64,000 nt of DNA from Corbicula japonica (taxonomy: Eukaryota > Mollusca > Bivalvia > Venerida > Cyrenidae): the NCBI GenBank assembly GCA_038501625.1, contig JAZAYU010000011.1, positions 11,044,849-11,108,848 of the forward strand. The letters are read 5' to 3'. Shown here piece by piece: positions 42,248 to 54,115 of the stretch. A model generated the notes under the pieces. The model was not told the origin of the DNA and did not search any database. It saw only the letters and a program-made list of their open reading frames with translations. The position numbers and the translations under genes are program-made. Numbering within the stretch: the stretch's first letter is position 1; each line of letters opens with the position of its first letter.

Positions 42248-42530
42248 TTAGGATCGACACCTGACTGGATCGAACTGGCTGTTCGAGGTAGCCGGCGTTG
42301 TTGTCTCGGCATGTTGGGGTACCGCGTCCGGCATCGGAGTAATTTCACGACGTGAAGGGGTACTTGGCGTCGTAAGAGTCGCTCTTGAAGGGCTATCCGG
42401 AAATGATCTCGATCTCATTTCTAGAATTTTGAAGTTCAGAATGCCCGATGGAGTTGGCATCAGCCTCACAAGGCCGGTTTCTCTTGAAATAAGATAGAAT
42501 TGACGAGTCGTCGTTCTTTCGCGCATGCAT
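42248..42530 (-). pseudogene. Possible 5' fragment of a hAT/zinc-finger type ORF
   Basis: From an ATG at 42530 the minus strand reads MHARKNDDSSILSYFKRNRP; a basic, Ser-rich start with ILSYFKR resembles the N-terminus of hAT-related TTF/ZMYM-type proteins. After about 45 codons the useful reading seems to pass to another frame, a Pro/Thr-rich stretch that stops at 42248. This is tentative: it could be chance. Confidence 0.25.
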
Positions 42531-43194
42531 ACTTGAAAATGTGTCCGACGAAAATGAACTGATCGTTACGATGATAGCGCAGTAAAATGCCACAGAATGT
42601 ATTTCTTTTGTAATTTAAGTTCTAAATGCAACTTGCCAATAGATTTGTTTAAAACAAATCCATTATCGCACAATTATTTTCATACATGTATACAGTACAA
42701 TTTTCGAAGTGTTTGTCTTCTAATCACAGAACTAAGAATAACCAAATAATTACTCATGATCGCATCTCATTAAAATCATTGAACATTATGTTAAACACAC
42801 CGGGTTCCGCTATTAATTGAGAATATCAAGAGTCAACAGAGCCAAAATACGATCAAACGACACCGACAGACTTGCGAATTCACCACGTGGAGAGGCGGAG
42901 TTATCCAGCTGATAGTAAAGAAATCGATTGTGATTGGTCAAATCGCCCACTGCTTAACCTTGAATGAGGTGTGTATTGAAAAGCGACCTGTGTTTACAAT
43001 GCAAGAAACAGAAAATTATGACATGTCGATTTTGAATAAACGGATGTCGGCGAATTTAACACTTGTTGGAAATAGATCAAAGCTTGTTAACGGTTGTCTG
43101 GAGAGAACACTGGGACCCGGCCCGGTCCTTGTTAGCCGAGCAAAATCTCGATCCACAACTACTCCAACCTAACCAAAATGGCAACCCACGCTAT

Positions 43195-43705
43195 CTCCCG
43201 CTTGTCACGTGACTGATTTGTTTTTAATCGTTCTTTTAATATCCTTTCATAGTTGTTCGAATCACAACATTAAATTGTTTTCTTGTTTTTATTTGTAGAA
43301 TTATCTTTCAAAGTTCGCATTCCTTCCCGAAATATTTGTATTTTCTTAAAATGCACTACTTTTTATGCCACACAACTACGAAATCTTTCAGGCGTAACTA
43401 AACTACTCATTCATATCCAGTTGCTTGTTCACTGCCGTAGCTGGTCATGATTTCACTCTACATTGTTCGATGGAATTTTTGGCATGGATGCTCCAAAATT
43501 ACACGGAAACTTACTATCAATCGCTCAGAATTCGTGGAACGGTGTGCTGCATTGTGCTTCACACTTGTGCAGAACATTTCGGCCTGCTCTCGCGGTGACC
43601 ACTTACTTGATACGCTCTCGTGGTCGCAATGATACACCCGAAGTTAAGGACTGCGCGTCGCAGAGTTCACAGCATCGTTAGTTAATACTGGCGCATGCGC
43701 GCCAG
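43195..43705. mobile_element. Right end of element 'A' (homologous to B right half)
   Basis: It is colinear with 39020-39549: CACGTGACTGATTTGTTTT, TTTTGGCATGGATGCTCCAA, ATTTCGGCCTGCTCTCGCGG and ACTGCGCGTCGC. It ends in the hairpin ATACTGGCGCATGCGCGCCAGTAT. The hairpin stem differs from B's in the same letters as A's left end differs from B's left end. Confidence 0.72.
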
Positions 43706-43804
43706 TATAAAAAACTGCATGCTGGAAAACAGCATGACGTGCAAGTCAGTGGAATCTCTCTTCATAACAATGTCTCCAATCAAGAGAACTTCATTCGGAC
43801 CCCG

Positions 43805-44290
43805 CTATACGGCAACATATTCGATTGAATCTGCCTTAAAATAGTTAAATGGGCCACAATTTTAAGAATGTGCTTATAAACCGAACTAAGTGGCCGTGCT
43901 TTCAATGGAATCTGCCTTTAAACACAGTTACATGTATATGGACCACAATCATAGGAATGTGCCTATACATTGAGCTAAAGTGGCCGTGCTTTCAATGGAA
44001 TCTACTTTTAAACTCGTGACATCTACATTTACGACAATCATAGGAATGTGCCTATTAACTAAACTAAGTGGCCGTGCTTTCAATGGCATCTGCTTTAAAC
44101 GCATCTATATAGATCACATATGAATGTGCCAACCAACCGAGCTAAGTGGCCTTGCTTTCTGTGGAATCTGCCTTGAAAAACATCTAGATCACACTCGTAG
44201 GAATGTGCCTATAAACCGAGGTAAGTGGCATTGCTTTCAATGCAATCTGTCCTTAAACACAGCTAAATAAGAATGTGCCTAAAGCTTTTT
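43805..44290. repeat. Degenerate tandem array, unit about 78-88 bp, about 6 copies
   Basis: AAGTGGCCGTGCTTTCAATG followed by GAATCTGCCTT and later AGGAATGTGCCTATAAAC recurs near 43812, 43893, 43981, 44069, 44147 and 44226. Units differ by indels. The array lies between element A and a decayed LINE. Confidence 0.88.
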
Positions 44291-44829
44291 ACAAGCTACA
44301 TGTAAATGGTTCCGCCGCAAATGAAATCAACTTTCAGACCAAGGTAATGGTTCCATCGTCAATGGATCTAATTTTTAAGTTTTTACCCAGCCAAAAGGCC
44401 ACGTCATCAATAAAATCTGCCTTTAACATCACTGGAATCTGTGATTTAACTTCTAATAATTGATTTAGGAAAAGCTAGTTATCGTTAGTTTCCCTAAAAC
44501 GCATTGCATGCTAAAACATCATAAGCTATCCAAAAATTACTAAGAATCAATAATTTATTTTACTTAAGAACCCTCTTTAGGAAGTAAACCAATGATTCTA
44601 AAAAAGCAACTGCACTTCTGGTTTTTATGGGTAAAAATTCGTTTTTATGCATGAAATTTCATAATTACACTATTTAAATTAATTACAATAAATGTTAACG
44701 AATTGGTTTAAGAAAACAGAAATTAAACAGACATCTATTAAATAGTTCTAAGGTGACACTAAACGTATGGATTTGATGACATTTGATATATAAAAGTTGG
44801 TTTGTCCGCTAATGATCTATTTTAGGAGC

Positions 44830-46340
44830 ACATGGGAGTTTCTTTGAAGAACTGCGCGAAAATGAGGTAAAGAAACTAATTTGTGAACAGAATACAAAAT
44901 CTTCGGAACTAGACATTTTACCAACACATATATTGAAAGCATTTCTGGAAGATCTTCCACCTATTTTCACAAAACTGGTAAACCCTTCTCTTCGGCAAGG
45001 CATTTTTCCCGAGAAATATAAAAAAAGCAATTGTTAGACCACTTTTAAAGAAAGTACATGTAGGGCTAGAGCGTGAACTTGTGAACTACAGACCAGTGAG
45101 TAGCCTTTCTTTTCTCTCAAAAGTTATCGAAAAAGCTGTACTCACTAAGTTAAAGGTACACGCTTCTACACATAACTTGCTACCGAAAAAAAAGTCTGAA
45201 TATAGGCGATTTCACTCATGTGAATCAGCGCTTCTATGACTAGTCAATGATATTTGGGGTGAAACGGAGAAACATGAAGTGACGGTCATGATTGCAATAG
45301 ACCTTAGTGCCGCGTTCGATAAAGTCGACCACGACATATTGCTAGATGTCCTCCATTGTCAATATGGCTCTCAATTGGATGGACTCGAACCTGAGACCAC
45401 GTAGTTGTCAAGTCAGCGTAAACTCGTCATTGTCGGCATCGAGACCGCTACTATGTAGCGTTCCTCAAGGCTCTTGTTTAGGCCCCTGGTTCTACCTTGC
45501 TTACACAGGAACATTGTTTGACGTCATTCCACCTACTATTTCGTTGTACGGATTTGCAGATGACCATATTGCAAACAAGCGTTTCCGACCATTACCGGAG
45601 ACTGAATCAAGTGCAATCAAAGAAATTGAACAGTGTGAAATTCATATTAATGACTGGATGAATAAAAACGAACTCAATATTAACACTTCAAAACTGAGTT
45701 TATTATGTTTGGCAGCAAGGCTCACTTTAGTTAGTGCACTACAACCTCCGTTGACATAGCTGGTGACATCATCAAGCGTGAATCTCAAGTGTGTTACTTA
45801 CGTGCATTCCTTGATGAAACTTTATCTTTAAAGGAGCACGTCAAACAGAAATGTCGCTCTGCTATGATTAACGATCTGAGAATTAAGGGTGTGCGATTGT
45901 GAGACATTATATATAACGTACCGTTTAATAAAAGAGAGACGTTCAGTGACAGAAGTTTCTGTACCTACCGTCGGCCAGGTGCTATGGAACAGTCTGCCAT
46001 TAGATGTAAGACAATCAGAATCCTTTGATGTTTTAAGAAGCCTTTGAAGACATTTTACTTCAGCAATTTTAATTCACTGTTTTTAAATGGGGCAGTATGC
46101 GTACATTTAAAAATCAAAGAACTTTTACTGCTGTGAATAAAATTGTATGTTTTTTTTTAAAAAAGTTTTTCTTGTAATGTTTTAACATCTTAGATTTTGT
46201 AAGTTTTTACTTGGTGCAAAGCTTAACTTTCTGTATTAATTTTATTGTATGTCTCGTTTGTTTTTTTAGTTATTGTACAACGCCATTGAATATAATACTG
46301 TATAAAAATAGGCGTTAAATCAAATAAAGTAGTTTCAGTT
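44830..46340 (+). pseudogene. Decayed non-LTR retrotransposon reverse transcriptase
   Basis: Fragments on the plus strand in several frames resemble a LINE RT: NYRPVSSLSFLSKVIEK near 45080, AIDLSAAFDKVDHDILL near 45300 (motif A), VPQGSCLGP near 45460, FADDH near 45555 (motif C), FLDETLSLKEHVKQKC near 45810, and a C-terminal NKRETFSDRSF near 45930. In-frame stops and shifts occur between them. AAATAAAG near 46325 may be its 3' end. It differs from the LINE at 37-41 kb and is clearly inactive. Confidence 0.85.
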
Positions 46341-46487
46341 TCAGAGTCAATTGTTGAAAATCGGCCATTTTGGTTGACGGTCAATTCAATGTGCGGAATT
46401 TGGTATGAGGAAAGCAAAACGAGTAACTGTAAAACGTCTGAACTGTATGCACAGAAGTTTTGCAATTTAGGCCAGACTGCTAAATCT

Positions 46488-48917
46488 CACGGTATGTACC
46501 CAGATAATGAGAATCGCGGATAATGATAGATTGTGAGAATAATGATAGATCGCCAGGTCGGAGGAAACACCATGGGGAGGTTAGTTATTGTATGAATTTC
46601 GTGTTATTGTGATCTAATACTTATCTTTTGCAATAGATAACAATCAAGCGATGTCCTAGCCTTCCTCTCATACCCATACATTTGGAATCGGCCTTCAGAT
46701 AAAGTAAAACAAAGGAAAATGATCACGCAACATTCCAGATTTCTACAAAAAACTACGTATTATGCCCATTTAAAATAATTTCAAACATGTTTTTTTTTTG
46801 TAAACGACACTGGTGTTATCAAAGCCCAAACATCGACAATTAATATGCCACCCAGCTTTAGCCAGTATTATGAGAATATTCCTTAACAAGCACCTTTTTT
46901 CTGAGGCACCTGAAGCAAATTAGATAATGGGGATTCGCTCGAGGTTGATAATCGGAAATTCAAATATTCATGAAATGGACAATGGTGGAGTTTTAGTGTT
47001 TCTCCTATTTGAAATGTTCAGATAAAATTATTTTATTTTAATAACTCTTGTAAATAGTCCTTATTTGCTATCCACTGTGATCATTACAAAACATATGCAT
47101 CTTTTCATTGTATTTATGACGTTTTTGGTTGTAGCTTTAAAATCAAATTAAAACGTTACAATGACAAATCGTATTGTACGGTGTTCCGTTGAGGTCATCG
47201 TTGTTTAGCACTGTCGCTGTCGACATCTTCGGCGAGAACACGAAACAACGATGCGAGATCGCGAAAACACGATGCGCGGTCGCGAAAGTACGACGCGAGA
47301 ACGCGATATTTAAATCGGGTCTTGGCAGCTTACTTTCGCGACTAAGCATCAATGTATCGCGTTCTCGCCTGCTTTTTCACGTTTTTGATGTCCAGCCCTT
47401 AGGCCGTCAAGAACACGAAAACACGCTATTATATTATCATCGCGTGCTCGTACTTTCGCGACCTCGAATCGTATTTTTGCGACCATGCATCGCCAAAGCG
47501 ATCTAACATCGTTGATTCGTGATCTCGCTCAAGAGGTCGAAAGGAGAAACAACGATGTCCCCAATAGAATATCGTAGTATCTCGCGATTTAATATTTAAA
47601 ATATATATTATTTATCTTCACTTTCATGAATAGATCTTTTAGACTCTAGCAGGTGATGTGGTTTTTATCTCGGGCGTTGCTTTTGTAACCACCAAGACTA
47701 GCCAAATCATTTTCCTGCTCGGTACAATTTATGCATGCATAAAATTTACTATTTTTTGGCTATCTGTGTAATCTACTAGCTAACTCTGACGATGCATTTA
47801 AATTTAAACAGCACTTTGATGTAAAGTATCTTCTAACACAATCTTCAAATAACCGGGTAGGAGCAAATTTTCATTTAAATCCAAACTTGTTAAGCGTTAC
47901 TCAAATAAATTTCTCTCACACCAGATCATGACATGTACTTATTAGACTAAAATTTCTGCGAAATTCGCTCTTTTTCAGTCAATTATAGGCCTAAGTTTTG
48001 CATATTGGCACAAATAATATAAACCACAACTAAATCATGCTACTTAATTGATACAGTTTTTTAACAGTAACTACCCAATTGGCAAAGGCCGCCACTCTCA
48101 AAAGCGTTCTTATGTATAACGGTTGGCTCCCATTACGTGAATACGCATCTTAGACCATAATAGTTATAGTAATTAACTAATGTATTTATCACCAAAAAAT
48201 GCAGATTCGCTTAACTCGGGTATTAAGAGGCTTTGAGTTTAGTTGATGCCTTTGGGACAGAAAGAAATTATGCTTTTTCGGGAGATCATTAAGATAAATG
48301 GGTCATTTATCTTGTCACTAGAGCTGGTGGTATTGTTTCATAAAGATAGCAGTTTGCGGAAAGAGATGGAACATGCAAAAAAGAATAGAATAAATAGTAT
48401 TAAGGTTGAAATAAGGGAAACTATACCATTATCCAGTCAAGAATTTACATTATCCATTCACTTTTTCTAGGCGAATCCCCATTATCCAATTTGCTTCAGG
48501 TGCCTCAGAAAAAAGATGTTTGTTAAGGAATATACTCATAATACTGGCTAAAGCTGGGTGGCATATTGATTGTCGATGTTTGGGCTTTGATAACAGCAGT
48601 GACGTTTACAAAAAACATGTTTAAATTTATTTTAAATGGGCATAATAGGTAGTTTTTTGTAGAAATCTGGAATGTTGCGTGATCATTTTCCTTTGTTTTA
48701 CTTTATCTGAAGGCCGATTCCAAATAAATGGGTATGAGAGGAAGGCTAGGACATCGCTTGATTGTTATCTATCGCAAAAGATAAGTATTAGTTCACAATA
48801 ACACGAAATTCATACAATAACTAACCTCTCCATGGTGTTTCCTCCGACCTGGCGATCTATCATTATTCTCACATTCCATCATTATCCGCGATTCTCATTA
48901 TCTGGGTACATACCGTG
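46488..48917. mobile_element. 2430-bp DNA element with about 450-bp terminal inverted repeats
   Basis: The left arm (46488-46938) and right arm (48471-48917) are reverse complements with few mismatches, starting CACGGTATGTACCCAGATAA. Flanks are AATCT on both sides (46483-46487, 48918-48922), a 5-bp target duplication. The 1.5-kb interior has no transposase ORF and contains a second, CpG-rich foldback at 47195-47558. A 5-bp duplication and a CAC start are shared with Transib/RAG-like elements, but this is weak evidence. Confidence 0.87.
47195..47558. mobile_element. CpG-rich nested foldback of TCGCGAAA-type words
   Basis: It is bounded by CATCGTTGTTT (left) and AAACAACGATG (right). It is filled with variants of GCGAGAACGCGAT, ATCGCGTTCTCGC, GTCGCGAAAGTACGA and TACTTTCGCGAC in both orientations. 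The base composition is strikingly CpG-rich against the AT-rich surroundings. It is carried inside the 2430-bp element. ORFs across it are incidental. Confidence 0.72.
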
Positions 48918-51080
48918 AATCTGCAAGTTTAATAGATTATGAGTGTACACGTGAATGTAATTTAAAACATTGAAAACCCAGCATGTTTTTTTAGAAACAT
49001 TTAATTTGCTAAACGTTAAATTGATAATTTTTAAACATTGATGCTGCAAATATTCATTAAGTCTACTGAGTTTATACAGACATGCGGTTAAACATTCGGA
49101 TGAGTCTCGTTAAAAACATTCCTAGCGAGTTATAGTTAATGTGCTATTAAAAGTACAGTTGCACGTGAAAGTATAAGAAGTGTTTATAATTAGAAACGAT
49201 TGATGTTCCGTCTAGACAACGAATTAATATATGTGTCAAATACTAATCAATATGCATCCAAAGCCACATGCTTTGTAGAGAGTCTACTTAATAGTAGAGA
49301 AGGCCTCAATATTAAAAATGGAAACCAGTCTCAAATCTCAAGAATCTGATTCGAGACCGTTTTATAATATCATTTAATAATCTTCAGCCTAGATTATTCT
49401 TGAGTACAAAGTGTATACCAGGGTTCGAGATTTTGAAACTGGGAATGGAGACAAAAAGATCTAAATATATATATTTACCGACAATCTTTTGATTAAAGAC
49501 TTATTTCAGAAATGGGTTATAATGGTTGAAAATATTTTAAGCCAGTTTCATTGCAGTATTTTTCAAGTGTGTGTTTTCAATCATTAATTCTCTTTATGTT
49601 GTGTCTTTATTTTTCTTGGATGTTAATTTGACAAATGTTTTTGAACTTACATTTTATGGTAAACACATACATTTCGTTTACTATATTGTTTTTAAGATTA
49701 AACATATGTACTGTACGAGCCATTAACTAACAAGACAACTTTCAGCGTGACAGTTGATTTTGTGTATACCCAAAATTAATTAATATAGCTCATTTAACTT
49801 GTTTAAGAAAATAACATATGTTCAATTCATTATGGCGGTGTCCCGCATTACAATAAAAAAAGGGTTAAATATGCATATCAGGAATTGCCACATTCAGAAA
49901 TCAAAGGACTGGAGGTACTGATGAGTCGGCCATCAAAACACAATTGAAAAGCAATTGATTTTTGGGTTTGATTAAGTTGGACCAGAAATAAACTTTCGCC
50001 TCAAGAACGGGGAACAATTTACTTTATGTCCTCCGAGACATAGATCTTCGACCCCAAAAACAATTAATGTCCAATTAACAAATCAAGACAAATACTGTTA
50101 TCAAGTTTGCAGACGTGGTGACATGGAAAGCGAACCTGGTGGTAGGACAATATGTCTAAAGGCATAATTTGAATATGATTGGACTTGTAGACAATGAAAT
50201 GAAATTGACCAATCACAATTAAGTGAAGGATATCATACTTCATAGGTCATATGGTCAACAGTGAAACAACGCTGGTCAGTTCTCAAACACAACGCTTTAT
50301 TTAAAGGTATTACTCCTTTCGTCCTTGCATTTTGCATTTAGAGAGACTTTTTAATTTTTTATTTTATCAATGAGAGTGCAATGACGAATGGAATATTACC
50401 TTAATGGCGTGAATACTTTTGTAAGTGTGGAAGAATCCTGTGAGCAGTTGTTTGCAAGCGCAGTATCATTAGACAGCACCTAAAATTCTGAGTTGAGATA
50501 CGGTGACACCAATGACAGAAAAAAGTAGCTAAGCTAGTCATAATCTTTGAATATTCAAACTTGAAATCGACAAACAGAATTGGGTCACATGATTTAAAAT
50601 AATACTACAAGTGACACTATGGTTTTTTTCAATGGTTCTATTATTCAGCAAATAATGTTCAAACACACAATTACACTGATGCTTTTTTGTCAACTGATGT
50701 TTTTTCAATGAGGTGCACATTAAAACGTTTTGGTTATATTTTATATAACTTGTCTCCATTTCACATCCACTATTTGTATCGACATTTGTGATTTTTTTAT
50801 TCTTGTCCATTACAAAAGCAGCATGCTCCATTGCAGGAATTAGTGGCAATCTAAAGGCTGTATGCTCCCTCAGACAGTCATAGACAGAATTGTCAAACTG
50901 GTCTCCTCACAGCATTCCATGTAGAGCTGTTATCCTGAAATATTAATTTCAACAAATAACCTATTTATATCGAAGTTGTATTGATTTTAGCTGAAGTGTC
51001 TTTGTTTTCTTTAAATTAAGGGTAATTTTGGTTATTAATTGCCAGAATCCACCAAAAAGTTACATTAGATGGGTGTTCAC
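48918..51080. other. AT-rich spacer with a MITE relic
   Basis: No gene is seen. A decayed copy of the palindromic MITE lies at 49311-49375. An ORF at 50538-50849 (minus) has no domain. Confidence 0.45.
49311..49375. mobile_element. Palindromic MITE, copy 7 of 8 (truncated)
   Basis: GGAAACCAGTCTCAAATCTC then AAGAATCTGATTC and a short GAGACCGTTTTATAAT remain; most of the right arm is lost. Confidence 0.75.
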
Positions 51081-51480
51081 TTGTGTCGCCCTGGGAACTA
51101 GATCAAGTTAAAAATGCAAGAACAAAAAAGGGAATAACCCCATCTTGACATAAAGAACTTGGAGTCAAGATGAGTGTGTTGTCATGAGCAATATAATTTG
51201 AAAGTTTGATGTAGAAATATTAAGAAAAGTCAAAGTTAAAGTTAACATTAAGTTTTTCTGTTAAAAAAAGTACAAAAAGGGATTAACTCCATCAAATGTG
51301 ACCTTGACCTGAAAATTAATATCAGCTCAAGCGTGTTGTCACAAACAATATAATTTGAAAATTTCATGAAGAAATATTAAGAAATGGCAAAGTTATAACC
51401 AACATTAAGTTTTTAAGACAGATGGACGGACAGACAAAGCGATCCCTATGTATTGCCTTTTCTTTGAAAGGGCGACACAA
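51081..51480. mobile_element. Pearl-like element with two-copy core, 400 bp
   Basis: The ends TTGTGTCGCCCT and AGGGCGACACAA are exact inverted repeats. The core is two copies of a unit of about 153 bp (TATAATTTGAAA, AAATATTAAGAAA, TTAACATTAAGTTTTT in each), then GATGGACGGACAGAC. This layout (short ends, tandem core, tetranucleotide run) matches the pearl family described in bivalves. Confidence 0.8.
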
Positions 51481-51554
51481 AAAAATGACCCTTTAGATTA
51501 AGCAGCTAGTGGACACCTGGAAAACAATACATCAGTACATGTATCAGCAAGAAC

Positions 51555-52830
51555 AACTTTGATGTCTGACCTGGATCTGATTGGAATCTACACTGTTTGC
51601 ATATTTGTAAGAAATAGCCTCATGAAGCTTATTATGAACCGTGTAGATCCTGTTAAGACTGCACATATATGCCTGCTGATCTGGATATACACTGGTCACT
51701 CATGTCATGTATTCATGGAAGAAAGGGGCAAAAACAACACAGTAATTTTTATATAGGATGATTAATTTTCTTGTGAACTGAGGTCTCACAAGTCAACACA
51801 TACATATAAACACCATTTTATGTTTTCTTGTTACAAGATACAAAAATACAAATACCAACATATACAGATAGATTTAGTGTGTCTCAATCATACATTCATG
51901 CAGCTTTAATAAATGAAAATAAAAAATGCAAACCTTGTCTTCATTTTCTACAGTAACATTCATATTCTGCTCCCTTATGTTCTACCAATTCTGCAGACAT
52001 TAAATTTTCAAGTCCACAGCTTTCACAAGACTGATGATACACATGGCTAAAAACAAATGTTGTATTTTAATCATAACAAATAACCAAAACCAATTTCACT
52101 TTACTTTTTGTTGCTTATGAAGTTGTACATAATTTGATGTTGCAGGTTAGTTAACAGATTACAATGTTGTCATAATTCATCTATTTTTATAAATATCACA
52201 AAAAAGAGGTATTTCTGGTGTAAGCTTCAAGCCATCTTCAGTTCCTATAGGCTCATACACAATTTATCCCATTTAACCTTTACCTCCATTTACATGTATA
52301 TGCCTTTATGGCATGGGAAATCAGTGTAGATCTAGATCAGCTGACACATCCATACTGCCTGATTAGGATCTAAACCGTTACGGCGTTAGCTTTTTTATTC
52401 AAATTTCAATAGGTTATTTCTGACCACAATGTGACCTGTGCAGATCCAGATCAGATCATGAAAAGGCATGAAAATGTGTATAATATTATAGTAAAGGGTT
52501 AATTACTACAAAAAAACACCTGCATTTTGATACTTCATTTTATTCCTTGGATACATCTTTTAACACATGAGCAACTATTGTAAATCTAGGTCCTGACACA
52601 ATCATCTCCTTCCTGTTAATTAGAGCTTTAAATGTATCTAATGAACAGAGTAGATACAGAATGATGAGACCTCAAAATGTCTGATGTGCAAGCTGGTCTG
52701 GAGCTACATTTGTGCTATCTCTATCAGATGTGGATTTACACTGGTTGCCCATGTGGAAAATGATGTAAATTTAGTAAAGGGTCAAGTTATTAACCATGAA
52801 AGTTGAAACAGCATTGGATTTTTGAGACAC
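51555..52830. repeat. Relics of a dispersed GATCTGGATC-type repeat
   Basis: Words such as GACCTGGATCTGATTGGAAT, GTAGATCTAGATCAGCTGAC and GCAGATCCAGATCAGATC recur near 51565, 51650, 52325, 52435 and 52690, and also near 20900-21040. The copies are short and diverged. No gene is seen in this stretch. Confidence 0.6.
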
Positions 52831-53260
52831 ATTTATATGAGATTACCAAACTTAAAAAACAAATAAGCAACCCATCGTGTTAGTTCAAGGTGGCCCACAG
52901 ATGAATATTGTTATATATAATGTTAATAATCAAGTGAATTCAAGTTGACCTTGTTATTGGGTCAAAGGTAGTCATTTATGCCTGAGGCAGAAGGCCGAGG
53001 GTAAATATGACAGCCCGAGGCCCAATAACATGTTCAAATTCATATGAAGACTAAACTGGACCAATACAGGTGTTCTGGACCAATATGAGAATTGCTGGGC
53101 CATTATAAAATACTTAAGTATTGATGTGGTGTACAATGTAGTGTCTGCCAGGAAAATGGCATGTTCAAGTCAGGTGATGACATGCCTCGATATTTTGCCA
53201 CACTGCAGTCATGTAAAAGAAAAGGGCAAAGTATGCAATGCCTTTACTGTATATTTATAC

Positions 53261-53454
53261 AGGGCTCTCACTAGAGAGAGACTTGAAGGAATTAGTCTCA
53301 TCAAAAGTGACCAGACTTCTCTCTTTGTTGAGCTTTGTTAGAAGTCATTTTGTATTTACGATATAGGGAAAGAAAGCTGTTTACTGCAAACTTCCCCATA
53401 ATGCAGTAAATTATGACAAAACTCTCCCTGATTTGCAAGTCTGGTGAGAGCCCT
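53261..53454. mobile_element. Short MITE with AGGGCTCTCAC ends, 194 bp
   Basis: The left end AGGGCTCTCACTAG and right end CTGGTGAGAGCCCT are inverted repeats with one mismatch. No coding capacity. I could not fix the target duplication. Confidence 0.75.
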
Positions 53455-54115
53455 ATTAATAGTCAATTAATTAAATTTAATATACCATTATCCTTCTTCC
53501 ACTCCTCTTCCAATTTCATGCTTTTTGAACCAGAGATGGCACATTTCTTTCATTTGATTTTATCACTGAAATTAACAAACACAAAATTGCAAGGGTGCAA
53601 GTTAGGATTTCTAAAAAAACCTGAAATCCTGAAAATTTATTTAGGGTAAATGAAGAAAATCAATCATTTTTACTAATTTTTTAGACACACAAAAACCTGA
53701 TTTTCAGGCAAACGCACCCAATAATAACAATTATTTTGATCTTTGCTCAAATTACAAATATTCTTTATAATAACTTATTTTATTTTTTAAGTGAGTGATC
53801 ATAACAATTAGTTTACTCTCATTTTGTACTTTGCTAGAATGGTCTTTCTTCAGATTGTTTCTATTCTGCATTGAAATCCATTCAGTCTGAGGTGTGAGGT
53901 GTATCTACAAAAAGTCACCCACAATCTTTTTGCTGTAATTTGTTTTGTAGTTAAAATGCCTGTTCCAACAGCCGTTCAAGAAAATTTCATAAAGTTATAT
54001 TGATTAACTGTTGATTAACTGAATTAAGTATCCATATTGTTTCATCACTGCCAGAGTTATTATGTGTTTTCTTCTTTTGAAAAAATAAACTAGAATTATC
54101 ACTGAAAGTGATTAA

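Noticed and set aside
47143..47506. ORFs in both strands across the CpG-rich foldback
   Set aside because: They come from repeated CGCGAAA-type words in inverted orientation, not from a protein family.
46488..48917. RAG-type recombination signal at the element ends
   Set aside because: Only the CAC start and 5-bp duplication fit. No clear heptamer-spacer-nonamer is visible, so I kept it only as a weak comparison.
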